Below are positions 34,480 to 47,466 of a stretch of DNA of 64,000 bases, in pieces. Within the stretch, counting starts at the first letter, position 1; every line of letters starts with the position of its first letter. The notes under the pieces were generated by a model that was not told the origin of the DNA, made no database searches, and saw only the letters and a list, made by a program, of their open reading frames with translations. Made by a program: the position numbers and the translations under genes. The stretch comes from Bos javanicus (lineage: Eukaryota > Chordata > Mammalia > Artiodactyla > Bovidae): the NCBI RefSeq assembly GCF_032452875.1, contig NC_083868.1, positions 38,110,537-38,174,536 of the forward strand. The letters are read 5' to 3'.

Positions 34480-36961
34480 AAGTTATTTTACATTTGCATT
34501 CTTACAAATACTCAAGAAAAAAAAATAATTTCTATTAAAAAAAGATGGAAAGTTTCTTAAATTTTCTCATGAAATCTCTTTAAACATGATATTACTTTGT
34601 GCAAAAACAGTACTATATATCAGTATCTATAATATTCATGGCAAAATCCTAAAGAAAAATTCCATTCAGCTACATATAATTTTACATCCAAAATACAAAC
34701 ATGATTTTTATTAAGAAATTAATAGATAATATTAAAATATAAGTTAAAATTATCTGATAGTTCTAAATCAAAAATAAAAATAATATTTGTTTCACTGGAT
34801 GATGAAAAGTTGTTATAGGGCTTACTTAAAACATTTTTTAAGAATTAAAATAAATGTTAACATGAAGTCCCCATAATCAATAATAGACATCATTCTTAGT
34901 ATTGATCTTCATAATAAGCAAGATGACTGCAGTTAACATTATTCTATTATTTTAGCTAGTGAATTAAGACTTTAAATAGATATAAATGATATTGGGCAAG
35001 TAGAAGAAAAGTTACCATCATTTGTAGAAGTAGAATTCTTAATAGTCATCTAGAACCTAGTACATTCAAAATGAAACTATCTCCCAGAACACATACCAAA
35101 TAGTGTTTTTCATGTTATACATCCATCGACTAATTCAACAAGAATCCAAAAAGACATTTTTGATCTTTTATTTTCCTTGCCACCCCATTTAATCCATGAG
35201 CAAGTTTTGGTGGACCTATCACCAAATTAGTCAATTCTCTCTAATGTGTCTGTTATAATAATCGCCAAAATTGATCTATCCAATTCTACTCTATAATTCT
35301 TTCCTTAGTTAGGAAAAATCACTTAGCTCTAGTGATTTTTAAGTCAATTACAATTCACTTGCTAACAATTTAAACTTATCAATATGATATGATATTTTTA
35401 TAATATAGCATATAAAAATAATAATATAGCATATAATAGTATAAAAATTAAGTGATTTCCACTAGAAAAACTAAATTCAAAGGAAAAAAATGCTAAACTG
35501 ATCCAGTAAAGTCAAAGAGATATTCTCCTAATTAGGAGAACTCCTTTGTTGTTGTTTATTACCTCACATGAAACATAAAAATATGATGTCAGATCTTGGG
35601 TAAAAAGAACTATTTCTTCTGAAAAATTTCATTAGAAAAATGGAGAATCTATTGCCATCAAATCATACATCAAAGACAAGAAAAAAAATGGTGAAATAGA
35701 CACTGATAACTGAATAATGAATAATCCTGATTGGCATCATTCCAATATCCTGATGGAAAATAAAGCTCATAAGATATTATTACTGTTTTGAGTAAGGATG
35801 CACCTGAAAACACTTTTCAGGACATATGTGTAATGGAAATCAGTTCATAAGGATATGTTTTCTAAGAATCATTTATAATTTGTCAAATACTCAGCTGAGG
35901 AATCAATATGTGTACAAGTGAGTCAGTATGAACAAACTACCATTACTCCTAAAATATTATGCACATGGATGGACAGATGAATGAAGGGGTGGATGGAGGA
36001 ATGGAGATACAAACAATCAGGATAAAAAGTAAATATATTCATGGAATGCACAGGGGTTCTTTTGAGAAAGCAACTTCATCATCTTAAGAACCTCAAAGGT
36101 ACAACTATTAAACCCCATAAGGAGCTATAAATAAATAACATGTTTTTCTTTAAGTAAAATATGGGAAGGATGAGGGTTACAGATACAGAAGTAAAATTGT
36201 GAATTTTCTTCTTGAGGAGTGTGTAATAAATTTTTCTCTTAAAACATTAACATTTCTACAAATTGCAGTGTACATAATAATGTTAATGCAATAAGAAGTT
36301 CTATAGAAATTTTATGCAGAAAATGCAATTAAAGCCAAATAGTAAAAGTGATAAGAATGTGATGCTATACTAATAAGAATACATGAAGCCAGACTTGTAC
36401 ACCTGACTGTAATTACATCACTAACACCTGAGGAAATGAAAGTTGATTAATGAGAAACAGATGCTAATTTTGAAGCCTGCAAATTCAGATACATTCAATA
36501 ATGTGAAGATGTGGAATGCAAATGAAGTAAGGAATGCATCATATAGACAAAATATAAAGCAGGAAAAAGCAAAGAGGTTTTAAAAAATTGTGTAGAATAT
36601 AACAGGGATAGAAAAATGGATGAAAACTAAAATGAACTAACATGTGGGAGCCTTAATTTTTTAGCTATTTGAATGTTACTCAACAATGATAGTCAAAACC
36701 AAAAATTTCATAGATACAAGAAATGTGAATGTGGTTCATTTCGTTATGTCAATTTTATTAATTACATATTTGTTCTAAAATTAATCTGAATCTTAGTGTA
36801 TAAGCAAAAGTTGAGATAAAATACGAAATCAACATTTTTAGAAATGTAAGTTTTCCATGTGACCACATTAACACTGATGGGCAAAACATGTCATACTAAT
36901 TAAATATTAATTTTAGCATGGTGAAAAATTCCATTTGGAATGATGAAGACATAGTAAATTC
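34480..36961. other. Unannotated 2.5-kb AT-rich stretch
   Basis: No recognisable repeat family or exon, and very AT-rich throughout. A loose ATGGATGG-like patch occurs near 35965-36005. Confidence 0.4.
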
Positions 36962-36975
36962 TGATTTCCTAATTT

Positions 36976-37091
36976 GTTTTTGAGTCTGCATGGCTTGTTA
37001 CCAGAGATTAGTTCCTCAACCAGAGAGTGAACCCAGGGCCACAGCAGTGAAAGCACCAAGTCCTAATGAGTGGATGGCGGGGGAATTTCCA
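36976..37091 (-). mobile_element. CHR-type SINE
   Basis: Minus strand reads GGAAATTCCCCCGCCATCCA, AGGACTTGGTGCTTTCACTG and GGGTTCACTCTCTGGTTGAG, then CATGCAGACTC. A likely TSD is TGATTTCCTAATTT (36962-36975) against TGATTTTCCTTATTT (37092-37106). Confidence 0.8.
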
Positions 37092-37106
37092 TGATTTTCC
37101 TTATTT

Positions 37107-39802
37107 CTTAATCAGTTAACAAAGTTACTTTTTCTTAGTTTCAGCAAAGCCCCTCCACTTCTTTAAGATCTTAAGGTAGATGACATTGACTTACTTTTCA
37201 ACCTCAGAATAACACTTGCAATTAAGATGTTACTCTGCATCATTTACATCATTACATTATGCAGATGAGCTTTCAGAATGCTAACTAGCATATTTTACTC
37301 CTCGGCAGCTGCAGTACAGTTTTATTCTTTGTATCAGGAATTGAAGCACCTGCATTTCAGGGAACCAACAGAACTAGAGGGAGACAAACCATCAAAGTAT
37401 AATAATCCAGAAAAATCTCTGAAACTATGTCACTGTGGACATTTAATTCACTAGAGATAGGAAGTGTTGCTGCATAATTGAGTCAAATAAAGGGAAAAAA
37501 ATAGTACTGAAAATTTGTTCAATTCTTCCAGTGCCCTGAATGGTCAACATCTATTAAAGAGCCAGAAAATGTCCTTCAAATCAAGGTCCCTGCTTTCCTG
37601 GAGGCAATAAAATACATGACACACAAGGAGTGATGAATTTCTGAGGCTTCTGGAGAACACCAAGTCCTTGTAGTCTTTTCACATTTTGTCCTTTACCACC
37701 TAGCTCCACATTTATTTCAATTTCCTTGAGAGTTTAGTGAGGTTATTAAAAAAAAAAAAAACTTAAATATTTAGTTTAAGACTAAAATTATAAAATATAT
37801 TTCCTTGGAAGACAATTTTAGAGACAGCAAGAGAGTCTGTATCTTTAAGAATCTTTATTCCAGTGATATTATTAGAAGAAAAGCATCTTATTTATTTGAA
37901 AGATATATTTTTCATAAGAATAAAAATAATTGCTGTATCAATAAAAATAATTGCTTTATCAGTTTAATATACTTTTGCCTACAGCAGTGACATATATCAA
38001 AGATTTTTAAAATTGAATCAAAATATAACACAGCAACTCCATTTCTACCAAAGGCAGTAAATCTGAAAGGCAGTATAGAGTCTCTTTTTTTCTACCATAA
38101 CAAAAATAATGTCATACTTATTTGAACCGGTTTCTATAATGACAGAAATAATTCTAAATGAACTCCTATTTTCAAGCAAAAGTGATGACTTTTTTTAAAA
38201 TTTAAGTGTATTGTAGCCAATTAGGATAGAACCACTTAATATAATAAATATGACTTGTAAGAATACTATCAGAATTATAACTGGAAGGGAGGAAACATCA
38301 AAGGAGTTTGCAGTATTTCTTAAGAAAATGTAAAATCTATTTGGTTTGGATATCAGGAGATAGCCAATTTTAGGTGTCTATACTTAACTGCTTCAGAAGT
38401 GATTTTCTATTTTGCCAGAAATACACACACCCACACACAATTGAAGTAAATGCAATTGAACAAGACTTGATGGTTTTGTACCTGATCAATTCTTCTCTTA
38501 AATACAATCAGAGAAAGCTTATTTTAAATATTTTTTCCAACAAAGGCAGAAACATTTACCCCTACAAATTGGAACCAGCATTTTAAGTGAATGCTGAGAC
38601 AAAATATACCTAGTGGCCACCAAGAGGGAAAGCTGACAATCTGAAAACAAAAAGTGCACAAATCCACCAATCATACTAACATTAATTTATGCAATTCAGT
38701 GGTACTTTAACTAAAAGATGCAGTTCTACACAGTAGCCAATGCACAATAAAACACAGAATTCCTCCAGGGGTTAATTAAAATTAACTGCCTGCATATAAA
38801 GACTGGATTCTAGGAAATAAAGTTGCTGAATAGAAGGCAATGGGAAATGCCCTTTATTACATGCAAAGAAAGCAAAACACTGGAAAACAGCACAGACCCC
38901 CTGGGTACACATCTGCAGAACTAGAAATGGAAGAACTTGATAAAGACTGGGGATTAGTTTCACCTTCTCTAAAAAACCCAACCTGCGAAAAATTCTCTAC
39001 AATCTCCTTTTTGTTTTATTTTCCAATTAATATGTACATATTAAACCAGTGTCTTATTCCTAGGGCAACTTAGTTCTCGAGGTTAATATTAATGTGTTAA
39101 TTCCTAGGCCAATTTGAATTCAGGTTTTCATTTTTAGCTGTATCATAAATGCTATTAATTGTGTCCAAGATTTTATTCAGTTCAATTAGCAAGATGGCCT
39201 TAATATGCCTCTTGGTTTTTATTAAATTTTAAGTAGATTTCTTCCTAACTAGAGGCTCCCAATCTTCCTTTTTGTTAGAACACTTACTTTAGAAAACTTG
39301 CAATTGTAAATTCTTTCTTTGTCCCTTTGAGATATAAGTTTTCCCAGTCTCCTGTCAGTTTTACAAACCAAGCTCTTTCCCTTCAGGGATGTGGGAAACA
39401 TCTCTTTGAAATGTAACTATCAAATCAAAGGAAAATGAAAGCATCAAGAAAGATAGGGCCCTATATCCAGTCTCTGTGGGAGGGTAGAAGCCTTAGTTTT
39501 CCGATAAAGACCAATATGCAAGCAATAGCTTAATCATATTGAACAACCACATCCTAAGGTCCTCTAATACTTTTCCACTGGCTCATCTTAGTGCTTAAAA
39601 CTCCTCATTGCTTAAAACTCTCCTGCCTGTCATTTCCGTGGAGTTGTGTCCAAGCTCTCTTGACTATTTCAATAGTCTTGATCTCTACTAAATAGTCTTG
39701 AATAAAATGTTCATTCCCTAACTCCATCTGCTTAAGGCAATGTTTCTTTGACAAAATGCAGGACTGACAAACAAGTGAAAAAAACTAATTTGAGAGAGGG
39801 TA
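37107..39802. other. Unannotated 2.7-kb stretch
   Basis: I see no named repeat apart from an A-run at 37748-37761, and no supported coding sequence. Confidence 0.4.
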
Positions 39803-39827
39803 AAAAGAGCTGGTCAGTTTAGTCAGT

Positions 39828-40856
39828 TCACTCTCTCAGTCGTGTCCGACTCTTTGCGACCCCATGAACTGCAGCACAGCAGGCCTCCCTGTCCATCACA
39901 AACTCCCGGAGTTCACTCAGACTCACGTCCATGGAGTCAGTGATGCCATCCAGCCATCTCAACCGTTGTCGTCCCCTTCTCCTCCTGCCCCCAATCCCTC
40001 CCAGCATCAGAGTCTTTTCCAATGATTCAACTCTTCGCATGAGGTGGCCAAAGTATTGGCGTTTCAGCTTTAGCATCAGTCCTTCCAAAGAAATCCCAGG
40101 GCTGATCTCCTTTAAGATGGACTGGTTGGATCTCCTTGCAGTCCAAGGGACTCTCAAGAGTCTTCTCCAACACCACAGTTCAAAAGCATCAATTCTTCGG
40201 CGCTCAGCTTTCTTCGCAGTCCAACTCTCACATCCATACATGACCACTGGAAAAACCATAGCCTTGACTAGACGGACCTTTGTTGGCGAAGTGATGTCTC
40301 TGCTTTTCAATCTGCTATCTAGGTTGGTCATAACTTTTCTTCCAAGGAGTAAGCTTCTTTTAATTTCATGACTGCAGTCACCATCTGCAGTGATTTTGGA
40401 GCCCCCCAAAATAAAGTCTGACACTGTTTCCATTGTTTCCCCATCTATTTCCCATGAAGTGATGGGACCAGATGCCATGATGTTCGTTTTCTGAATATTG
40501 AGCTTTAAGCCAACCTTTTCACTCTCCTCTTCCACTTTCATGAAGAGGCTTTTTAGTTCCTCTTCACTTTCTGCCATAAGGGTGGTGTCATCTGCATATC
40601 TGAGGTTATTGATATTTCTCCCGGCAATCTTGATTCCAGCTTGTGCTTCTTCCAGCCCAGCATTTCTCATGATGTACTCTGCATATAAGTTAAATAAGCA
40701 GGATGACAGTATACAGCCTTGACATACTCCTTTTCCTATTTGGAACCAGTCTGTTGTTCCATGTCCAGTTCTAACTGTTACTTCCTGACCTGCATATAGG
40801 TTTCTCAGAGGCAGGTCAGGTGGTCTGCTATTCCCATCTCTTTCAGAATTTTCCAC
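39828..40856 (-). pseudogene. BovB reverse-transcriptase relic (342-codon open frame)
   Basis: The open frame covers the second half of the RT and the C-terminal part. Residues 46-47 start QGCILSSCLFNLY (most copies have LSP, here LSS), YADD is at 87-90 and GLKLNIQKT follows near residue 114. The tail contains VVMYGCESWTAKKAERRR and WCWRRLLRVPWTARRSN, typical of this family. The N-terminal RT part is in other frames (40967-41224, 41243-41482), so a frameshift separates them. Not a host gene; protein from this frame would lack the fingers region. Confidence 0.92.
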
Positions 40857-42110
40857 AGCTTATTGTGATCCACACAGTCAAAGGCTTTGGTATAGTCAAT
40901 AAAGCAGAAATAGATGTTTTTCTGGAACTCTCTTGCTTTTTCCATGATCCAGTGGATGTTGGCAATTTAATCTCTGGTGCCTTTGTTTTTTCTAAATCCA
41001 GCTTGAACATCAGGAAGTTCACGGTTCACATATTGCTGAAGCCTGGCTTGGAGAATTTTGAGTGTTATTTTACTAGCATGTGAGATGAGTACAATTGTGT
41101 GGTAGTTTGAGAATTCTTTGGCATTGCCTTTCTTTGACATTGGAATGAAAACTGACCTTTTCCAGTCCTGTGGCCACTGCTGCGTTTTCCAAATGTGCTG
41201 GCATATTGAGTGCAGCACCTTCACAGCATCATCTTTCAGGATTTAAAATAGCTCAACTGGAATTCCATCACCTCCACTAGCTTTGTTCGTAGTGATGCTT
41301 TCTAAGGCCCACTTGACTTCACATTCCAGAATGTCTGGCTCTAGGTGAGTGATCACATCATAATGATTATCTTGGTCATGAAGATCTTTTTTATACAGTT
41401 CCTCTGTGTATTCCTGCCACCTCTTCTTAATATCTTCTGCTTCTGTTAGGTCCATACCATTTCTGTCCTTTATCGCGCCCATCTTTGCCTGAAATGTTCC
41501 CTTGGTATCTCTAATTTTCTTGAAGACATCTCTAAGTCTTTCCCATTCTGTTGTTTTCCTCTATTTCTTTGCATTGATTGCTGAGGAAGGCTTTCTTATC
41601 TCTTCTTGCTATTCTTTGGAACTCTGCATTCAGATGCTTATATCTTTTCTTTGCTCCTTTGCTTTTTGCTTCTCGTCTTTACACAGCTATTTGTAAAGCC
41701 TCCTCAGACAGCCATTTTCCTTTTTTGCATTTCTTTTCCATGGGGATGGTCTTGATCCCTGTCTCCTGTACAATGTCATGAACCTCCATCCATAGTTCAT
41801 CAGGCACTCTATCTATCAGATCTAGTCCCTAAAATCTATTTCTCACTTCCACTGTATAATCATAAGGGATTTGATTTAGGTCATACCTGAATGGTCTAGT
41901 GGTTTTCCCTACTTTCTTCAATTTAAGTCAGAATTTGGTAATAAGGAGTTCATATCTGAGCCACAGTCAGCTCCTGGTCTTGTTTTTGTTGACTGTATAG
42001 AGCTTCTCCATCTTTGGCTGCAAAGGATATAATCAATCTGATTTCGGTGTTGACAATCTGGTGATGTCCATGTATAGAGTCTTCTCTTGTGTGTTGGAAG
42101 AGGGTGTTTG

Positions 42111-42698
42111 CTATGACCAGTGCATTTTCTTGACAAACTCTATTAATCTTTGCCCTGCTTCATTCCGTATTCCAAGGCCAAATTTGCCTGTTACTCCAGG
42201 TGTTTCTTGATTTCCTACTTTTGCATTCCAGTCCCCTGTAATGAAAAGGACATCTTTTTTGGGTGTTAGTTCTAAAAGGTCTTGGAAGTCTTCATAGAAC
42301 CATTCAACTTCAGCTTCTTCAATGTTACTGGTTGGGGCATAGACTTGGATTACTGTGATATTGAATAGTTTGCCTTGGAAACGAACAGAGATCATTCTGT
42401 CGTTTTTGAGATTGCATCCAAGTACTGCATTTCTGACTCTTTTGTTGACCATGATGGCCACTCCATTTCTTCTAAGAGATTCCTGCCCACAGTAGTAGAT
42501 ATAATGGTCATCTGTGTTAAATTCACCCATTCCAGTCCATTTTAGTTTGCTGATTCCGAGAATGTCGACATTCACTCTTGCCATCTCCTGTTTGACCACT
42601 TCCAATTTGCCTTGATTCATGGACCTAACATTCCAGGTTCCTATGCAATATTGCTCTTTACAGCATCGGACCTTGCTTCTATCACAAGTCACATCCAC
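42111..42698 (-). pseudogene. BovB endonuclease relic (195 codons)
   Basis: Shows the apurinic-endonuclease-like motifs CIGTWNVRSMN (residues 18-28), ILGISKLKWTGMG (46-58) and TGDWNAKVG (about 152-160). The E of GISELKW seen in other BovB copies is K here (codon at 42546-42548); that Glu is the presumed metal ligand. The C-terminal part (QIDYIL) continues in another frame at 41918-42136. Non-functional. Confidence 0.9.
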
Positions 42699-42955
42699 AA
42701 CTGGGTATTGTTTTTGCTTTGGCTACATCCCTTCATTCTTTCTGGAGTTTTTTCTCCACTGATGTCCAGTAGCATATTGGGCATCTACTGACCTGGGGAG
42801 TTCCTCTTTCAGTATCCTATCATTTTGCCTTTTCATACTGTTCATGGGGTTCTCAAGGCAAGAATACTGAAGTGGTTTGCCATTCCCTTTTCCAGTGGAC
42901 CACATTCTGTCAGACCTCTCCACCATGACCCACCCGTCTTGGGTGGCCCCAGAGG

Positions 42956-43126
42956 GTACCCCTCGTCCAAGATAAGGAGCAGTGGCTGCACTTTGCTGGA
43001 GCAGCCGTGAAGAGATACCCCACGTCCAAGGTAAGAGAAACCCAAGTAAGATGGTAGGGGTTGCAAGAGGGCATCAGAAGGCAGACACAGTGAAGCCATA
43101 TTCACAGAAAACTAGTCAATCTAATC
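42956..43126 (+). other. Inverted BovB 5'UTR segment
   Basis: Plus-strand BovB 5'UTR repeats ACCCCTCGTCCAAGATAAGG and ACCCCACGTCCAAGGTAAGA are followed by AGAGGGCATCAGAAGGCAG and AACTAGTCAATCTAATCA. Orientation is opposite to the 3.1 kb on its left. A GGGTACCC palindrome (42954-42961) lies at the junction. Confidence 0.85.
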
Positions 43127-43135
43127 AAAAGAGCT

Positions 43136-44304
43136 CGTAGTGTTTCTTAATTAGAAATAACAGTGATTTGATTAAATATCATATGACACAGAATTAAAGC
43201 AAGCAGTTATTAAACATAAAACACTGAATTCAGCCATAGTATGTTATCTGCTTCTACTCTTCCTTCGGTAAGAACTAAAATCTACCTGTGCTTTTCATAG
43301 AGTATGGGAAGTAGAAGGTAAAAATAAGTATTTCTGAATTGCAGTGTGAATGAATGAAGAAATCAAGGGGTCAAAATATATAAAGTGCCCCCTTCAAAAA
43401 ATATTCATGTAGACAATATTTTTCTAAGCGCCTCCTTTTTTTCCTATATTTGCTCTGACTTTTGCCTTCTCAGTTTCCAATACTAAATTGATTCTCTTGA
43501 ACATTCCTTTAGCTTCTAAAAATAATTTAAGTAATAGTAGATTTGAAGCCACTAACAATAGCAAGTTTGAAATGCAAGTTGTAGATACATCCTCTCAGAA
43601 AAATTTCAAATGTTTTCATACAAAGATTCTCCCATATTTTACATGTGTACACTTAAACAAGAATTCTTTTAAAATATTATTTAACTAATCTGATAATTAT
43701 GGGTAGAAATTTGAAATATAAATATGTAATAAGATAATGAGATATTATATCCCCAAAGAACTATATTTGAAGACAAATCTGTATCTGTAAGATAAGGCAC
43801 AAGAATTCAAAAAATAACTCAGTATCATTTTCTTTACAAAGGAAATGACTAATTTATATTTCTATTTGAAATATTCTAATTGGTCTGAATCACAGATATG
43901 TGTTCTAAGCTAATTCACAGGTAATGCCAATAAACCATGTTTGTACAAAATGACATATTAGGAGAGGGATTATATATAAGCACTTCCAAAAATTTGTAAT
44001 GACTCCACATATTTCTCATATTAAGAATAATTTACATTTGCTAATTAACAAAACAAGCCTTAAATATAACTATGAGTAAAAAAAATTAAATTTCATATGG
44101 TAAAAAGCAGTGTTGTATGTGTATCTGAACCTAGGGTCGTCTTTTCTAGAAGGGAGATCTGAGAGGTTTAATACCCTGAACACCACACTTGGTACATGCA
44201 TTTTAAATGTTGTTTTATTCATTTTAACCACCTATTACAATGTTCATAATATCTGAATAATGCTTATAAGTTAAAGTAGATATAAATTTTGAGTCTTCAA
44301 AGAA
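43136..44304. other. Unannotated AT-rich stretch
   Basis: No repeat family or exon recognised. Confidence 0.4.
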
Positions 44305-44308
44305 TAAG

Positions 44309-44667
44309 TGTGGTGCTGGAGAAAACACATGAGAGAGTCCCTTGAACTGCAAGATCAAACCAGTCAATCCTAAAGGAAATCAGTCCTGAAAATTCACTGG
44401 AAGGTCTGATGCTGAAGCTGAAGCTCCAATACTTTGGCCACCTGATGTGAAGAGCTGACTCACTGGAAAAGACCCTGATGTTTGGGAAGATTGAAAGTAG
44501 GAGGAGAAGATATGACAGAAGATGAGATGGTTGGATGCCATTACTGACTCAATGGACATGAGTTTGAGCAAACTCTGGGAGATGGTAAAGGATAGGGAAG
44601 CCTGGCATGCTGAAGTTTATGGGGTTGCAAAGAATCGGACATGACTGAGCAATCGAACAACAACAAA
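44309..44667 (+). mobile_element. BovB LINE 3' end, CAA-tailed type
   Basis: Starts in the ORF C-terminus (GTGTGGTGCTGGAGAAAAC) and ends GACTGAGCAATCGAACAACAACAA. 5' truncated, no TSD seen. Confidence 0.93.
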
Positions 44668-44814
44668 TACATGCACATTCACAGATTTTGCAGATGTAAA
44701 CAACTATCATACTCTACTAAAGATCCATTTAGAAAAAAAATTGGCTTATGTGTGTATTTTCTATACAATAATGATGCATAAGAAATAAAAATAAATTCTA
44801 CTCTTTATTCCAAA

Positions 44815-44953
44815 GGATGGTGGTCTAGTGGTTGGGACTACATGCCTCCTCTGCAGAAGGCACGGGTTCCATCCTTGGTTGGGGAACTAATATCCCACAT
44901 GCCCTGAGGAGTGGTCCCAGAAAATATCAATAAATTTTTTAAAAGAAAATAAA
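44815..44953 (+). mobile_element. CHR-type SINE
   Basis: GGTGGTCTAGTGGTTGGGAC, GGCACGGGTTCCATCCTTGG, GGGGAACTAATATCCCACAT, then AATAAATTTTTTAAAAG. Box B is intact in outline. 5' end damaged. Confidence 0.82.
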
Positions 44954-45850
44954 TAATATGATATAACTAGTAAATAAAATCAGAATTCACAAAAGGAAAA
45001 AAAATCATGGCAAGGTAATACAGGCAACAATGGCTTAATTAAAACCTAGAACATGGTATGAACTTTAAAATTTGGGTAGAATATAGCAAGATAAAAAAAT
45101 AAAATAAAGAGGACATATTTTATGAGATAATACATGACAAAGAATAGAAGTGAGGATGAGCATAAGTCTTGCAATACAGGGGATACTACAGGTTTTCACT
45201 GTATGGAAATATTGGGTGGATATGGGCTAGATTAGAAGAAATACTATGACTGGACAGAGAAAATCTATATTAGGCATAATAGAAAGAACGGAAGAGAATG
45301 GAAGCTTTCGTGTAGGGAAGCAATGTATAAAACTGGCATCCAAGCATGGATTCTTCCAGAAGCAATGAGTGAATGTAACTGAATTAAAAAAGCTAACTAG
45401 GGAACTACTTTTGCAAACCAGGAATGAATGGTAACGAATATGATTAGGGTGGTAGCAGAAAAAGAGAGAGAGAGAGAGAATGAATTCAAGTTGCCTGCAC
45501 CCCGTGCCCAAAAACTTAACTGAAAGAAATGAATAAGTCAAAGTTGACTCCAAGACTTAACCCTTAAGTGACTGGGAACTTAATAGAAAGAGAATGTCTG
45601 ATAAGAAATAGTAATTTAGGATGGGAAGCTAATGTATGCTTTAATATCTGTTTATTGTGATGGAATCCATCCAAGAAGATATGTTCATTGGGCAACCAAT
45701 GAAGGAGATGGAACTTGTGTAAATGGACTTGAATTATGCTTTTAGATGTATAAATATATGACAATTGATAACTTGCTATCATTTATTCATTGTCATTTAG
45801 TCATGTAATATATGTCAAATATTTCAAAGATAATATCAGGTATGTACTGA
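44954..45850. other. Unannotated stretch with (AG)n
   Basis: AT-rich without a named repeat, except for (AG)n at 45461-45479. Confidence 0.4.
45461..45479. repeat. (AG)n simple repeat
   Basis: About nine AG units. Confidence 0.9.
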
Positions 45851-45854
45851 AAGT

Positions 45855-46275
45855 TTCTAGGAAACATTTTATTCTCTTTACATGTCATTTAATCCTTACT
45901 ACAAACCCTCATTCCAGGTATTATTGCTATTCGGATTCAGTCACTCAGTCACGTCCAACTCTTTGAGGCACCATGATTGTAGCCCACCAGGCTCCTTTGT
46001 CCATGGGATTTCTGAGGCAAGAATTCTGGAGTAGACTGCCATTTCTTTCTCCAGGGGATCTTCCAGACCTAGGAATCAAACCCAAGTCTCCTGTGTCTCC
46101 TGCATTGGTAGGTGGATTTTTTACCACCAAGCCACCTGGGAAGCCCATTACTGCTATTACCCATTATGTAAATATGAAAACACCTAAGATAAAGAGAGGT
46201 TAAGAGACTTGCCCAAGGTTCTAATAGCTACAGACAGAGCAGGATGCTTCATTGGTGCTCTGAAACCAGAGCCCA
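45855..46275 (+). mobile_element. MIR SINE, interrupted
   Basis: Left part: CATTTTATTCTCTTTACATG and TTTAATCCTTACTACAAACC. Right part: ACCCATTATGTAAATATGAA, GATAAAGAGAGGTTAAGAGA, CTTGCCCAAGGTTCTAATAG and ACCAGAGCCCAAACTG. Together these give the MIR core and 3' half. Bov-tA 45932-46146 splits it exactly. Confidence 0.8.
45932..46146 (-). mobile_element. Bov-tA SINE inside MIR, with TSD
   Basis: Full-length minus copy (GGCTTCCCAGGTGGCTTGGT head). 12-bp TSD ATTATTGCTATT (45920-45931) against ATTACTGCTATT (46147-46158). Confidence 0.94.
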
Positions 46276-47466
46276 AACTGCAGATGCCACGTAACACTGA
46301 TCGCAGGTGCAAAGGGCAAACAGGCTCCAAACATTAGAACAAAAATCAGTTTATTTAATTTGATTCTGCTAAAACTGAAAAACTGAACTACTTCTTTAAA
46401 GATTACTGAAAACATACGAGAAATAAAATCTGTAACAGAATTAGCAAACTGTATCATCACAAAACTGATTTTCTTCTTTCAGAAAAAGGAAACACTTCGT
46501 TACTCAAAGTGTATATTCATTACAGATAGCATACATTAAGTAAGCAAAGTGTGTCAGTATTATCTATGTGTATGCAGACTTAATTTTTACAAATTTTTGT
46601 AACCTCCAAGGCTTAATATGTTTTAAAAGACTAAAACAATGGTTTTAACTTTTGTACAGAGCTCTTTGCATATTTCCCAGCTACTGTTTCAGAATTAGTT
46701 TTAAAAATTCTATAGATCACCTGGAAATTTTGAATATATTAATTTTCTCTTCATAAACAATGGATATTATTACAAAATAATACAACTGAAGATAAGGCTA
46801 CATAGTAACAATAGAAATTTGAAACTACAACAATGAGTTTTCTCAAGAAAAACTTTTCAATGTACTCCTACAGTTCTAACTATGGGGCATGTGCTATAAT
46901 TATGTGTTATAGAAAAGAAATAAAATATATTCTTTAGAAACAAATAGAAAGCAATATCAGAATTCCCTCTTTGCTCTAATTTGCAACAATGCTACCATAC
47001 ATTTAATCCAAAATAAAGTTTACTTTCAACCTTACAGGGTCACATATAAACTAATGTTAATACACAAGTATATCAAACACACAAATATGGATCAATTGTC
47101 CAATTTTTCTTTCATAGATAAAGTTAAAACAGCAATACTTCATTTTTTCTACTGTGGAAACTCAAGACTCATTTTAAATATTTATATCCCATAGTCTACA
47201 TATTAGCAAATTCTTAAAAATGAGAGGCAAATTGTGCCTAGTAGTGGATTCCAACTATACAAATCACATATTTCATAAGATATCTCCAATAAAGTGCAAT
47301 TGAATACATGGTAAATGTGCTTTAAAAATAAATATCTTTATTTATTAGATTAGTATGAATCTGTCCATGTGATCTAACAAAAACTAGAGATCAAAGATTG
47401 GATTCAGTTAGAAAATTAAAATGAGTTTCTGAGTATTGATAAATTTAATATTTAGGGTACTATTTA
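46276..47466. other. Unannotated AT-rich stretch
   Basis: No named repeat or exon. Confidence 0.4.

Larger units (their letters stand above)
39812..43126 (-). mobile_element. BovB LINE, near full length (3.3 kb), 5' segment inverted
   Basis: RTE-clade non-LTR retrotransposon; intact copies encode an apurinic-type endonuclease and a reverse transcriptase. Reading the minus strand from right to left: a 5'UTR segment in reverse orientation (42956-43126), a junction near 42951-42956, the linker region, endonuclease remnants (42698-41918), the RT region (about 41482-39828) and a 3' tail GAACTGACTAAACTGACC. A 9-bp TSD AAAAGAGCT sits at 39803-39811 and 43127-43135, so the inverted part belongs to the same insertion. 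Several frameshifts and stops separate the remaining open frames. It is inactive but is the longest BovB in the window. Confidence 0.95.
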
